A stretch of DNA of 64,000 nucleotides from Saccharicrinis sp963663905 (lineage in GTDB: Bacteria > Bacteroidota > Bacteroidia > Bacteroidales > Marinilabiliaceae). The position numbers were made by a program, and so were the translations under genes. Positions 54,753-64,000 of the stretch are shown piece after piece. The stretch covers positions 2,108,001 to 2,172,000 of the forward strand of contig OY760657.1 of the NCBI GenBank assembly GCA_963663905.2. Direction: 5' to 3'. Position 1 is the first letter of the stretch; each line of letters begins with the position of its first letter. The notes below the pieces were generated by a model. That model made no database searches and was not told the origin of the DNA. It was given only the letters and a program-made list of their open reading frames with translations.

Positions 54753-55340
54753 ATGAAAAATAAGATAACATACCCAATAATCACATTGTTATTTTTATTG
54801 TCATCATGTATGACTCATAAAGTTGAAAGAGTATCTCCAGATGAAGCTATTGATTTAAGTGGAAGATGGAATGATACAGATTCTAAGATGGTTGCAGATG
54901 CAATGGTTGATCAAATTTTATCAGGATCATGGATTGATAATTACACCAGAAACAATCAAGGAAATAAGCCAGTTGTTGTTGTTGGACTGATATATAATAA
55001 ATCACATGAACATATTAGTTCAGATACATTTATAAAAGATATAGAAAAGGCATTTATAAATAGTGGACGAGTAAGACTTGTGCAAGCCGGTGATAAAAGA
55101 GAAGAATTAAGAAAAGAAAGAGCTGCTCAACAAGAATTCGCTTCTTTAGAAACAGCAAAACAATGGGGTAAGGAATTAGGTGCTGACTTCATGCTTAACG
55201 GAGATTTAAATTCTATTGTTGATACCTATAAAAAAGAAAGGGTTAACTTTTATCAAACAAACCTGGAACTATCTGATCTTGAAACGAATGAGATTGTTTG
55301 GATGGGAGATAAAAAAATCAAGAAATATATTACAAAATAA
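54753..55340 (+). CDS. LpoB-like penicillin-binding-protein activator lipoprotein
   Basis: The 195-residue lipoprotein (LFLLSSCMTHKVE, Cys at about 19) shows the LpoB pattern: RWNDTDSKMVADAMVDQIL, then KPVVVVGLIYNKSHEH, GRVRLVQAGDKRE and GADFMLNGDLNSI. In E. coli LpoB activates PBP1B from the outer membrane. In Bacteroidota these proteins are usually encoded next to the COG3014 lipoprotein, as here. Role in peptidoglycan synthesis is inference from the family. Confidence 0.85.
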   Translation: MKNKITYPIITLLFLLSSCMTHKVERVSPDEAIDLSGRWNDTDSKMVADAMVDQILSGSWIDNYTRNNQGNKPVVVVGLIYNKSHEHISSDTFIKDIEKAFINSGRVRLVQAGDKREELRKERAAQQEFASLETAKQWGKELGADFMLNGDLNSIVDTYKKERVNFYQTNLELSDLETNEIVWMGDKKIKKYITK

Positions 55341-55406
55341 ATTACATAGCTGTTACTCTTTATTATTAATGCAGAAAGAGTAACATGCCTTATTTAACGT
55401 ATATTT

Positions 55407-56795
55407 ATGATGTACTTCCCTAATAATCTAAAATTTATATTTGTTATATTCTTCATATTTACAACAATTAGTTGTGCTACCTACTATCAAAAAAATTATC
55501 AATTACAGACTTTCATTACAAGCGGTAATTTTAATGCAGCAGAAAAACTCTTAGATAAAGATACCAAATCAGAAACAGGAATAAACAGAGTTCTTTATTA
55601 TTATAATCAAGGGGTTGTAAACTTTATGCTTGGAGACTATGAAGAAAGCAACTCATTTTTTAATAAAGCAGACCTATACAATGAGGATTATAGAGTAAAC
55701 TACGCAAATGAAGCTTTGGCTTTAATCTCTAATCCGATGATTAAACCTTACAAGCCTGAAGATTTTGAAGCTGTAATGGTTCACTACTATAAATCCCTTA
55801 ACTATTTAATGCTAAACAACTTTGAAGATGCTCTTGTAGAATGTCGCAGAATTAATATTGTATTACACCAGCTTAACGACAAGTATAAAAAAACAAAAAA
55901 TAAGTATTCTGATGATGCCTTTGCTCATAACTTGATGGGGATGATATATGATGCATCCGGAGATAAAAACAATGCCTTTATTGCCTATCGAAATGCTTAT
56001 GAATCATATGAAAACAACTACAAAGTACTTTTTAATCTCCACTCCCCTAGCCAGTTAAAAAAAGACCTTGTGCGAACTGCCCATCAAGCTGGGTTAACAA
56101 AAGAATATGAAGAATACAGCCATCAATTTGACCTCCAATATAATCCTGAAGATGATCCTGAAGCCACACTTATTTTTCTATGGATGAATGGATTTGGTCC
56201 TGTTAAATCGGAATGGAGTATTAATTTTACTAATGCCGGATATAGTAATGGTTGGGTTACGTTTGCTAATGATGAATATGGATTGGACTTTCCTGTTTAT
56301 ATTGGTAATCGTAATAAAAGGGAGCAGAATGCTTTTAAAAATTTATCCTTCCTTAGAATTGCATTCCCTAAATATGTAGAAAGGAAACCTTCATTTAATC
56401 AAGCTTTAATAAACATTAACAGCCTTGAGTATTCTTTAGAATTATCTGAAGATATTAATGCAATTGCCTTTCAGTCGTTAAAAGACAGAATGCTAAGAGA
56501 AATAACAAATGGTATTGCACGGCTTGTTACAAAAAAAGCTTTAGAAAGTATTGCAAACAATGAAAACAAGAATTTAGGCACAGTTATTAGTATTGTAAAT
56601 GCTCTAACAGAGAAAGCTGACACCCGAAATTGGCAATCGCTTCCCTATTCCATCCACTACGCAAGAATCCCTCTCAAACAAGGCACTAACGACATTAAAC
56701 TGAAGGTAAATGGCATGAATAATAGCGAGGACTTTCAGTTTAACATAAATGAAAAAGAAACTATTTTTTTCACCTTTCACCAGCTTGATAATTAA
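55407..56795 (+). CDS. COG3014 family TPR-type lipoprotein
   Basis: The 462-residue lipoprotein (FTTISCATYYQK, Cys at about 23; MM start, either Met possible) has tetratricopeptide-like helices (about 30-200, such as GDYEESNSFFNKADLYNEDY and DNFEDALVECRRINIVLHQ) and a C-terminal beta-rich region. It matches the COG3014 family of unknown role found beside lpoB. It lies 66 bases downstream of that gene, probably in the same transcript. Confidence 0.78.
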   Translation: MMYFPNNLKFIFVIFFIFTTISCATYYQKNYQLQTFITSGNFNAAEKLLDKDTKSETGINRVLYYYNQGVVNFMLGDYEESNSFFNKADLYNEDYRVNYANEALALISNPMIKPYKPEDFEAVMVHYYKSLNYLMLNNFEDALVECRRINIVLHQLNDKYKKTKNKYSDDAFAHNLMGMIYDASGDKNNAFIAYRNAYESYENNYKVLFNLHSPSQLKKDLVRTAHQAGLTKEYEEYSHQFDLQYNPEDDPEATLIFLWMNGFGPVKSEWSINFTNAGYSNGWVTFANDEYGLDFPVYIGNRNKREQNAFKNLSFLRIAFPKYVERKPSFNQALININSLEYSLELSEDINAIAFQSLKDRMLREITNGIARLVTKKALESIANNENKNLGTVISIVNALTEKADTRNWQSLPYSIHYARIPLKQGTNDIKLKVNGMNNSEDFQFNINEKETIFFTFHQLDN

Positions 56796-56917
56796 GTGAA
56801 GTTTACATTTGAAAAACTCACACATTCATCAATAAATATAGGGCATTCAACGAAAATATATTTTGTTAATTCTTAAAAAACATAAATTTACTGTCCTGAT
56901 TATTACAATGAATTATA

Positions 56918-59620
56918 GTGAACATAAATAAACACAATTATAATCCTTATTTAAAACGCTGGAAGACACAATTTAGTCTTATTGCTGATTTAATGGATGG
57001 ATCTATTATTCTAGCTGGAGAAATTGAACCCAATAAGATCATTGCAATAGCCTATAATAATCCACAAGAAAACTCCTTGTATAAAGGAAGTAAGAATGAT
57101 GAAAGTATAACTATTCAGGTTTTAAACAACAAGGAAAAGCTATTTATTTCAAATTTACAATCCCATAATCAATATCAAAACACCATAGAATTTTATGCTA
57201 ACATTAAATGTTTTTATTGTATTCCTATAATTGATCCATCTAATGAAATATTTGGAGCACTTTGTTTATATTCAAAAACAAAAAATAATTTTCCTTCTGA
57301 AAAGATAGTTCAGTTTGAAAAATTGAAACAAATCATTGAAGATGATTTAAAAGAAATTGAAAAATCGAGTATTGATTATAATATTAGTAGAGATACCCTA
57401 TTAGATGACGAAGAAAAATTTAAACAATTCTTCCACTCCTCTCCTATGGGGATTTTTTATTGGAATACAAATCTGGTTATTACTGATTGTAATGAGAAAT
57501 TTTGTGAAATATTAAAATCAGACAGAGCAACATTACTTGGGCTTAACTTAAACCAAATAGCAGATAAAAGGCCAATTCCTTGTATTCAAGGTGCAATAAA
57601 AGGCGTACACGGTGAATATGAAGGAGATTATAATACAACTACAAGTCTTGAATCTACCTATGTATTACTAAAGGCTTCTCCTGTTTTTAATGAAAAAAAT
57701 ATTATTTGTGGCGGCATAGGTACAATTGAAGATTTATCATATAAAAAACAAATTCAGGATGCTTTAAAGGCAAGTGAATTAAAATACAGAGATTTAGTAG
57801 AAAAAATAAACGATGTCATTTTCACCATTGATCCTGAAGGAATATGTACATACATTAGTCCGGTCATAACTTCTTTTACAGGATACTTACCGGAAGAATT
57901 CATAGGACACCACCTGTTAAATTTTATTCACGAAAACTACAAGTATAATTTTCATGAAGCATTAAATAATGTTCGAAAAGGATCTGTTGTACTTATCGAA
58001 GTAAAAGTTAGGGACAAAAGCAATAACTATCAATGGGCCAGAGCCTCATTACGACCTACTTACGACAACAATAACAATTTTATTGGAACTCATGGTGTAG
58101 CTCAGGATATTGGCGAAACAAGAACGGCTGAATCATCCTTAAAAGAAAGTGAAGAGCAATTTAAGTTAATTGCGACTCATATATCAGATATTATTTATGA
58201 GTGGAATCCTATTACTGATGAACTTATATGGCATAGTAATCCAAATATAATTTCGCCGGAATTAAAAAAAATAAACACCTTTACTGGTTTAAACAATTTA
58301 ATCTCACCATACGATAAAGATAAGATTAACGACTATTGGCGCAATGCAATAAATAAACTAGGTGCGTGGAAAACTGAATTCCGAATTAATATTAGTAAAG
58401 ATGTAATTAAATATGTCCTTGGTAATGGAATAATTTTGTTCAAAGGAAATATCGCTTACAAAGGAATTGGAACATTAACGGATATTTCTAAAGAGAAATC
58501 ATTAATAAGCAACTTAAAACATAGTAATGAAAAGCTTGAACTTAATATTGCTAAATTAAATGGTTTACTATCGGTTATTCCGGATATGATGTTTGTTTTT
58601 AATCATAAAGGGATTATTTTAGATTATCATACAAATGAAGCAGATATACTTTTTGAGAATGATTCACAATTTTTAAATAAAAATGTATTAGAAGTTTTTC
58701 CTTTAGATATAGCTAAATTAACGATTGAAAAAATTGATTTAGTAATAAGTACAAAACAAACAAGTACATACAATTACGAACTTTTTATTAAGAATGAATC
58801 CAGGATTTTTGAATCAAGAATGGTATTTGTAAACCATCATCAAACCCTAGCTATTGTTCGCGATGTTACAGAACGTGAAAAAGATAAACTCGAATTAATA
58901 AAGGCCAAAGAAAAAGCTGAGGAAAGTGACCGATTGAAATCTTCATTTTTAGCAAATATGAGTCATGAAATCAGAACTCCAATGAATGGTATCATAGGCT
59001 TTTCTGAATTATTAAGATCAAGAACACTTAACCCTGAAGAACGAGAGTATTATACATCTGTAATTGTAAATAGCGGTAAACAACTTCTTGACATTATTAA
59101 TGATGTACTGGAAATATCTAAGATAGAAACCGGCCAGATAGAATTGTACTTATCAAGGGTTAATATCAATAATCTTATATATAATATCTGTGATATTTTT
59201 TCTCAAAGAAATCAAGATCAGAATAATAATATAAAAGTTTATTTAACGCTTGACAATGAAAATGCAGAAATTTATACTGATGAAAATAAGCTAAGACAAA
59301 TATTAACTAATTTGGTAAGCAATGCAATAAAGTTTACTAAAAATGGTACCATAGACATTGGATACAATGTTGTAAATCACAGTTTCCTTGAAATCTACGT
59401 TAAAGATACAGGCATAGGAATAGCTAAAGATGAACAAATCAAAATATTCGAAAGGTTTGCTCAGGCTAATCCTCAAATAACAAAAATACATGGAGGAACA
59501 GGTTTAGGTTTATCTATTTCGCAAAGCTTAATAGAACTATTAGGTGGTAAAATATGGGTTGACTCTGAGTTAAACGTTGGTTCCAAATTTACTTTTTCCA
59601 TACCATTAAAGTATGAATAA
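56918..59620 (+). CDS. Multi-PAS sensor histidine kinase
   Basis: The 900-residue protein starts at GTG 56918. It has no clear membrane helix. An N-terminal GAF-like domain (about 10-140) is followed by about four PAS/PAC units (from about 165, e.g. KFKQFFHSSPMGIFYWNT and FTIDPEGICTYISPVITSFT), a HisKA domain with phospho-acceptor His683 in SFLANMSHEIRTPMNG, and the HATPase with VKDTGIGIAKDE and GGTGLGLSISQSL. It senses cytosolic cues. No response regulator is next to it, so it is an orphan kinase. Confidence 0.93.
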   Translation: MNINKHNYNPYLKRWKTQFSLIADLMDGSIILAGEIEPNKIIAIAYNNPQENSLYKGSKNDESITIQVLNNKEKLFISNLQSHNQYQNTIEFYANIKCFYCIPIIDPSNEIFGALCLYSKTKNNFPSEKIVQFEKLKQIIEDDLKEIEKSSIDYNISRDTLLDDEEKFKQFFHSSPMGIFYWNTNLVITDCNEKFCEILKSDRATLLGLNLNQIADKRPIPCIQGAIKGVHGEYEGDYNTTTSLESTYVLLKASPVFNEKNIICGGIGTIEDLSYKKQIQDALKASELKYRDLVEKINDVIFTIDPEGICTYISPVITSFTGYLPEEFIGHHLLNFIHENYKYNFHEALNNVRKGSVVLIEVKVRDKSNNYQWARASLRPTYDNNNNFIGTHGVAQDIGETRTAESSLKESEEQFKLIATHISDIIYEWNPITDELIWHSNPNIISPELKKINTFTGLNNLISPYDKDKINDYWRNAINKLGAWKTEFRINISKDVIKYVLGNGIILFKGNIAYKGIGTLTDISKEKSLISNLKHSNEKLELNIAKLNGLLSVIPDMMFVFNHKGIILDYHTNEADILFENDSQFLNKNVLEVFPLDIAKLTIEKIDLVISTKQTSTYNYELFIKNESRIFESRMVFVNHHQTLAIVRDVTEREKDKLELIKAKEKAEESDRLKSSFLANMSHEIRTPMNGIIGFSELLRSRTLNPEEREYYTSVIVNSGKQLLDIINDVLEISKIETGQIELYLSRVNINNLIYNICDIFSQRNQDQNNNIKVYLTLDNENAEIYTDENKLRQILTNLVSNAIKFTKNGTIDIGYNVVNHSFLEIYVKDTGIGIAKDEQIKIFERFAQANPQITKIHGGTGLGLSISQSLIELLGGKIWVDSELNVGSKFTFSIPLKYE

Positions 59621-59775
59621 ACCCTACAATTTTATACATATATTAACAAATAGCCTTTCTAAACTTATATTTTGAATTATATATTATTAATTTCTCTTAA
59701 AATATTTTCTGTTAAGAATAATGAGGTGGGCTTTTAAATACATTTGCAAAAATTAATAATGCAAATAAATATTGT

Positions 59776-60522
59776 ATGTTCAGACATCAAGGTAAAAGCA
59801 GGACTTTAAAGCAAAATCTACAGATTGCAACACTTTTGTCTTTTGTAGCCGGAATGGTAAATGTAGTCGGTTTCTTATCTTTTGGAAGATTGACTACAAA
59901 TGTTACAGGTCATTTTGCATTATTTATTTATGATGTAGCTGAGTTAGACTTTTGGAAAGGCACTATATTTTTTGTGTATATCTTTTCCTTCTTCTTTGGA
60001 TCTTTTACATCCAGCTTTATGATTGAAATATTCAAAGAAAATAAAAAACTAAACGTTTTTCTATTACCAACTATACTTGAAAGCTTGATTTTGATCAATA
60101 TTGGCTTCTTTAGTAATTATATAATAATAACACATCCCGATATTGTTGTTTGTCTTTTACTTTTTGCCATGGGGCTCCAAAATTCATTTGTAACCAAAAT
60201 CTCAAATGCAATTGTTAGAACTACCCACTTAACTGGACTTTTTACTGATTTAGGTATAGAAATTTCTCAATTATTCTTCCCCAAAACACATGTCGACAAA
60301 GTAAATTTATCATCAACTATTAAACTAAGAATTTATATTATAGTTTTCTTTTTTTCGGGTGGATTAACAGGTGGATTTTTATACTCTAAAGTTGATTTAA
60401 AATTAAACACTTTGCTAATTGGAGCTTTAATTTTATTATTTGGAATTTTTTATGATGATTTAAGATATAGAATTATTAGAAATAGAAGAAAATACAAAGA
60501 AAGAAAAGCTCAAACAATCTAA
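59776..60522 (+). CDS. YoaK/DUF1275 family membrane protein
   Basis: The 248-residue protein has about six membrane helices and the DUF1275 signatures ATLLSFVAGMVNVVGFLSFG, TTNVTGHF and the second half GLQNSFVTKISNAIVRTTHLTG. Its role is unknown, possibly transport. A TACATTTG -7 box at 59739-59746 stands 30 bases upstream, so it probably has its own promoter. Basic C-terminal tail (NRRKYKERKA). Confidence 0.87.
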   Translation: MFRHQGKSRTLKQNLQIATLLSFVAGMVNVVGFLSFGRLTTNVTGHFALFIYDVAELDFWKGTIFFVYIFSFFFGSFTSSFMIEIFKENKKLNVFLLPTILESLILINIGFFSNYIIITHPDIVVCLLLFAMGLQNSFVTKISNAIVRTTHLTGLFTDLGIEISQLFFPKTHVDKVNLSSTIKLRIYIIVFFFSGGLTGGFLYSKVDLKLNTLLIGALILLFGIFYDDLRYRIIRNRRKYKERKAQTI

Positions 60523-60931
60523 AATAAGTCCAAAAGTTTAATTTTTATTTTAAATCAGACAGACAATAAAAAGACACAGTTATATGACATTATCGACATC
60601 CTCGTTAGTGCTTCATTTAATGATTAATAATAAGTTATAATATGACACTATTTATGTCTTAAAATAACAAAGGATTTATTCAATACAATCAATCAGAAGG
60701 TCTACTTATTTCAATTAACTTCAGACTATATTTCTTTCTATATAGATTTACTCTAGATCAAAATAGTATCCCATATAATAATGCTAAAATAAAAAGGATT
60801 TGTAATTTTAGGGCCTTGCAAGAATTTTTAACGTATTAAATGCTTTTTATTTCAATCTCATTCAAAAGGTATATTGCGTAAAAAATCCCTCAAAATTGAT
60901 AAAAACACAATAGTTTTTAAAATACTTTTAA
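60523..60931. other. Gene-free gap between DUF1275 and SulP genes
   Basis: About 400 bases of AT-rich DNA; no gene, palindrome or clear promoter was identified. Confidence 0.5.
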
Positions 60932-62575
60932 ATGAATAGCATATTTAAACCTAAATTTTTCACTCTATTAAAAAGTGGATTTAATCATAAACAAATAACT
61001 TCCGATATATTAGCAGGTATTATTGTTGGTATAGTTGCCTTACCTCTTGCCATTGCCTTTGCCGTAGCTTCTGGTGTTTCGCCTGAAAAAGGATTAATAA
61101 CTGCTGTAGTGGCTGGTTTTATAATCTCTTTTCTAGGAGGAAGTAGAGTACAAATCGGCGGACCAACAGGAGCTTTTATTATTATTGTATTTGGGATACT
61201 CGAAAAATATGGACTGAACGGTTTATTAATTTCTACGATCCTTGCAGGAGTAATTCTCATCATTTTTGGATTACTTAAGTTGGGAAATGTTTTAAAATTC
61301 TTCCCCCAACCATTAATTGTTGGATTTACAAGCGGTATTGCACTTATTATTTTTTCTACTCAAATTAAAGATGCATTAGGCATTGATGTTGGTAAAGTCC
61401 CTGCTGATTTTCTGGATAAATGGCATTTCTACTTTTCAAACCTTGAGCATATTAATTTCACTGCGTTAATTATTACAACTATTACAATTATAATTTGCGT
61501 ATTCTCATCTAAATTAATAAAGAAAGTACCAGGCTCGTTTATAGCTATAGTTCTGATTACGATTGTTGTCTATTATTTCAAAATACAAGTAAGTACGATT
61601 GAAACCTTCTTTGGAGATATACCAAGAAATATTTCATTAGATATCCCTTCATTTAAACTAGCAGATTTACCTAATTATTTTGCTCCTGCAATAACAATTG
61701 CATTACTTGGTGGAATTGAATCTTTATTATCAGCAGTAGTGGCTGATGGTATGATTAGTGGAAATCACAGATCAAATACTGAATTAATTGCTCAAGGAAT
61801 AGCAAATATTGTAACACCATTTTTCGGAGGAATTCCAGCAACCGGAGCAATTGCACGAACAGCTACAAACATAAAAAATGGTGGACGCACTCCTATTGCA
61901 GGAATGGTTCATGCATTTACTTTATTGCTAATTATGCTTTTTATCGGTCCTCTGGCAAAACTAATTCCAATGTCATGTTTAGCAGGTATTTTAATTGTTG
62001 TCTCTTATAACATGAGTGAATGGCGTTCATTCGTTTCTATCCTCAAAGGATCATTTTTCGATATCATTATTTTACTATCTACATTTATTCTTACTGTAAT
62101 TTTAGATTTAACCATAGCTATTGAGGTAGGAGTTGTTTTATCAGCTCTATTATTTATGAAACGCATGTCTGATATTGCAGATAAAAGAATTGATAATATT
62201 GTTGATACAGACCTAATTGATGATTATTCCCAATTACCTTCTAATACAGGCATATATGAGATTAGCGGTCCATTATTCTTTGCCTCTTCTAAAAAGTACG
62301 CTCAGGTAATTGAAAAAATTAGTCTCGATTATAAAACTATAATAATTAGAATGAGGCATGTTTCTTTTGCTGACCAAACAGGCATGTATAACCTGAAAAG
62401 TTCTATAAAAACACTAATGAAGCATAATGTAAAAATTATATTTTCAGGAATAAACGAACAAGTATATACCGACTTTGAGAAGTTTGGGATAAATGAATTA
62501 ATTGGATCTGAAAATATTTTTGAATCCTTTGACAAAGCTGTTTCTCATGTAAAAACTGATAAAGAAAATAAATAG
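60932..62575 (+). CDS. SulP-family anion transporter with STAS domain
   Basis: The 547-residue permease has the SLC26/SulP membrane core (10-14 helices, with GIVALPLAIAFAVASGVSPE, SRVQIGGPTGAFII and GGIPATGAIARTATNIKNGG) and a cytoplasmic STAS domain (about 440-545, FFASSKKYAQVIEK and MRHVSFADQTGMYNLKS). Substrates in this family include sulfate, bicarbonate and dicarboxylates; no adjacent carbonic anhydrase or sulfate gene narrows it. Transcribed alone. Confidence 0.93.
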   Translation: MNSIFKPKFFTLLKSGFNHKQITSDILAGIIVGIVALPLAIAFAVASGVSPEKGLITAVVAGFIISFLGGSRVQIGGPTGAFIIIVFGILEKYGLNGLLISTILAGVILIIFGLLKLGNVLKFFPQPLIVGFTSGIALIIFSTQIKDALGIDVGKVPADFLDKWHFYFSNLEHINFTALIITTITIIICVFSSKLIKKVPGSFIAIVLITIVVYYFKIQVSTIETFFGDIPRNISLDIPSFKLADLPNYFAPAITIALLGGIESLLSAVVADGMISGNHRSNTELIAQGIANIVTPFFGGIPATGAIARTATNIKNGGRTPIAGMVHAFTLLLIMLFIGPLAKLIPMSCLAGILIVVSYNMSEWRSFVSILKGSFFDIIILLSTFILTVILDLTIAIEVGVVLSALLFMKRMSDIADKRIDNIVDTDLIDDYSQLPSNTGIYEISGPLFFASSKKYAQVIEKISLDYKTIIIRMRHVSFADQTGMYNLKSSIKTLMKHNVKIIFSGINEQVYTDFEKFGINELIGSENIFESFDKAVSHVKTDKENK

Positions 62576-62892
62576 ATATATCTTTCCATAGTATCAATAG
62601 TATTTGAATGTAATATTGATACTATGATTTAATTTTATTAAAAGAACATTTATAAACCTGCCCTCCTAAATAACTGTGATATATCCGCTGAAATCCAAAT
62701 TATTTCCACACGAATTTCTGTAATTTATATAAATAGCATTTAATCTTACACATATATGATCTACACCTTTCAATAAAGGCCTCTCAATTTGTATTTTTGA
62801 AAGTGTTATAACTTTTTTAAAGATTCAATACATGATATTTTACCGTATTAATTGAATTTTTGATACTTTTACGGCTCAATTAAAAAATAATC
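62576..62892. other. Gene-free gap upstream of DUF1599
   Basis: No gene. Just before the ATG at 62893 is TTGATACTTTTA, an imperfect -7-like element. Nothing else recognised. Confidence 0.45.
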
Positions 62893-63447
62893 ATGTCACA
62901 AAAAACAGATCAGCAATTTGAACATGTAATAACAGTATGTAAAGATATCTTTGAGAAAAAAATGAAAGACTATGGAACTGCGTGGCGAATATTAAGGCCA
63001 TCATCCATGACTGATCAAATTTTCATAAAGGCTCAAAGAATCAGAAGTATTGAAACTAAAGGTGTTTCTAAAGTTGATGAAGATATACGTTCTGAATTTA
63101 TCGGAATTATTAATTATGCATCCATGGCCATTATTCAATTAGAATTGGGCCCATCCGATCAACCTGAGATGGATAATGAAAAAGCATTTGAGTTGTATTT
63201 GAAAAATATTTATAACGCTAAGAATCTAATGCTTAATAAAAATCATGATTACGATGAAGCATGGAGAAATATGAGAATTAGCTCATTTACCGACTTAATT
63301 CTAATGAAGCTTCACCGCACAAAACAAATTGAAAATAACCAGGGAAAAACAATTATATCAGAAGGAATTGATGCCAATTATTTGGACATGATCAATTATG
63401 CGATTTTTGCCATGATAAAGCTAGATTTTCCTGAAGAAGAAAATTAA
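62893..63447 (+). CDS. DUF1599 (nucleotide-modification-associated domain 1) protein
   Basis: The 184-residue soluble protein is an internal duplication: KMKDYGTAWRILRPSSMTDQ with IKAQRIRSIE in the first half and KNHDYDEAWRNMRISSFTDL with LMKLHRTKQIE in the second, each followed by a helical part ending in INYA.MA.I.L. This is DUF1599, linked by family naming to nucleotide modification; its activity in Bacteroidota is unknown. In many Bacteroidota it stands before a DoxX-like gene and tpiA, as here with the next gene. Confidence 0.87.
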   Translation: MSQKTDQQFEHVITVCKDIFEKKMKDYGTAWRILRPSSMTDQIFIKAQRIRSIETKGVSKVDEDIRSEFIGIINYASMAIIQLELGPSDQPEMDNEKAFELYLKNIYNAKNLMLNKNHDYDEAWRNMRISSFTDLILMKLHRTKQIENNQGKTIISEGIDANYLDMINYAIFAMIKLDFPEEEN

Positions 63448-63456
63448 TGTAATTCG

Positions 63457-64000
63457 ATGACTAGGATCTTTTATTACTTAAGCCGTTTAATTGTAGGATT
63501 AACATTCATGTTTTCGGGCTTTGTTAAAGCCGTTGACCCAATTGGAAGTGCAATTAAGTTTGAAGATTATTTAAATTCATTTCATTTTGGCAGTATAGCA
63601 TTTATTGTAATACCATTATCTTTTGCTGTTTCTGCTATTGAATTCTTAACCGGGATTCACATCCTACTTGGAATTAGAATCAAAACATCTTCAACTTTGG
63701 CGATGTTGTTTATGATAATTTTCCTACCATTAACTTTAGGTATTGCCATTTTTAATCCTGTTACGGATTGTGGTTGTTTTGGAGATGCTCTAAAGCTTAC
63801 AAATTGGGAAACTTTTTTCAAAAATGTAGTTTTAATAATTCCTGCATTATTTCTTTTCATAAATAGAAAAAATTTCACTTCAAATATCAATTCTTTAAAG
63901 CAATTTGTGTTTACAATAGCGTCTTCTGTTATTATTCTGGGTGTTTCATATTATTCTTATAATCATTTACCCTTAATTGATTTCAGACCATTTAAAATTG
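63457..64000 (+). CDS. DoxX-like (BT_3928 type) membrane protein, cut by window edge
   Basis: About 181 codons from ATG 63457 (MTRIFYYLSRLIVGLTFMFS) run off the right edge. Membrane helices and GFVKAVDPIGSAIKFEDYL, then NPVTDCGCFGDALKLTNWET, are the marks of the DoxX/MauE-like proteins encoded after DUF1599. The CGC motif may be redox active. It starts 9 bases after DUF1599 and is in the same operon. Confidence 0.88.
   Translation, partial: MTRIFYYLSRLIVGLTFMFSGFVKAVDPIGSAIKFEDYLNSFHFGSIAFIVIPLSFAVSAIEFLTGIHILLGIRIKTSSTLAMLFMIIFLPLTLGIAIFNPVTDCGCFGDALKLTNWETFFKNVVLIIPALFLFINRKNFTSNINSLKQFVFTIASSVIILGVSYYSYNHLPLIDFRPFKI

Overview
The window is a contiguous piece of a low-GC (roughly 30-33% by eye) Bacteroidota chromosome. 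The evidence is consistent: a SusC/SusD pair with an ECF sigma/FecR switch, a type IX secretion sorting domain on a giant surface protein, lipoproteins with a Cys-Asp/Gln/Ser start, promoters of the TTG-N19-TAnnTTTG type, and household gene neighbourhoods (ffh-folD, pyrD-pyrK type 1B, DUF1599-DoxX-like) common in Bacteroidales/Marinilabiliales. I infer a marine or anaerobic member of that group (Marinifilaceae-like); nothing in the window fixes the genus.

Layout. 1-6.9 kb: housekeeping and envelope genes (DUF1015, GIN-domain protein, SNF2 helicase, ffh, folD). 7.0-8.7 kb: a lone GH28 pectinase-like lipoprotein with a LacI-type operator candidate. 8.7-13.7 kb: a leftward group of small envelope or stress genes (DUF493, coiled-coil protein, globin, serine hydrolase, a DUF4105 protein that may be the lipoprotein N-acyltransferase). 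13.8-15.1 kb: an unrecognised gene behind a helically phased array of ACTTAA boxes. 15.2-22.1 kb: pyrDK, a structured gene-free stretch, an XRE regulator flanked by repeated TTACATATGTAA palindromes, and valS.

22.3-32.8 kb is the accessory part. It holds two decayed copies of one IS4-type element, a fragment of a second insertion sequence, a lipase-like pseudogene remnant, a dispersed repeat whose end resembles the IS end, a 1734-residue leucine-rich-repeat protein with a T9SS sorting domain, and a translationally coupled alpha/beta hydrolase-LuxR pair. 32.8-44.7 kb is a complete sigma/anti-sigma controlled uptake locus: ECF sigma, FecR, STN-containing SusC, SusD, a lipoprotein that looks like a metallohydrolase without its HExxH, and three paralogous DUF4369-thioredoxin lipoproteins, with no carbohydrate enzyme.

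45-64 kb: an RSH (p)ppGpp synthetase with a degraded hydrolase site, a YtxH/holin-like membrane trio, a cobalamin riboswitch controlling a BtuB-like receptor and a BtuG-like propeller lipoprotein, ligA, an LpoB/COG3014 envelope pair, a multi-PAS histidine kinase, a DUF1275 protein, a SulP transporter, DUF1599 and the start of a DoxX-like protein.

The least explained signals are the phased ACTTAA array with its unknown gene, the two TTACATATGTAA clusters, the foldable non-coding block near 17.3-17.45 kb, the repeats that end in TAGTTCGTTAA just after stop codons, and the uptake locus with a pseudo-metallohydrolase and three thioredoxins. No tRNA, rRNA or CRISPR array was seen.
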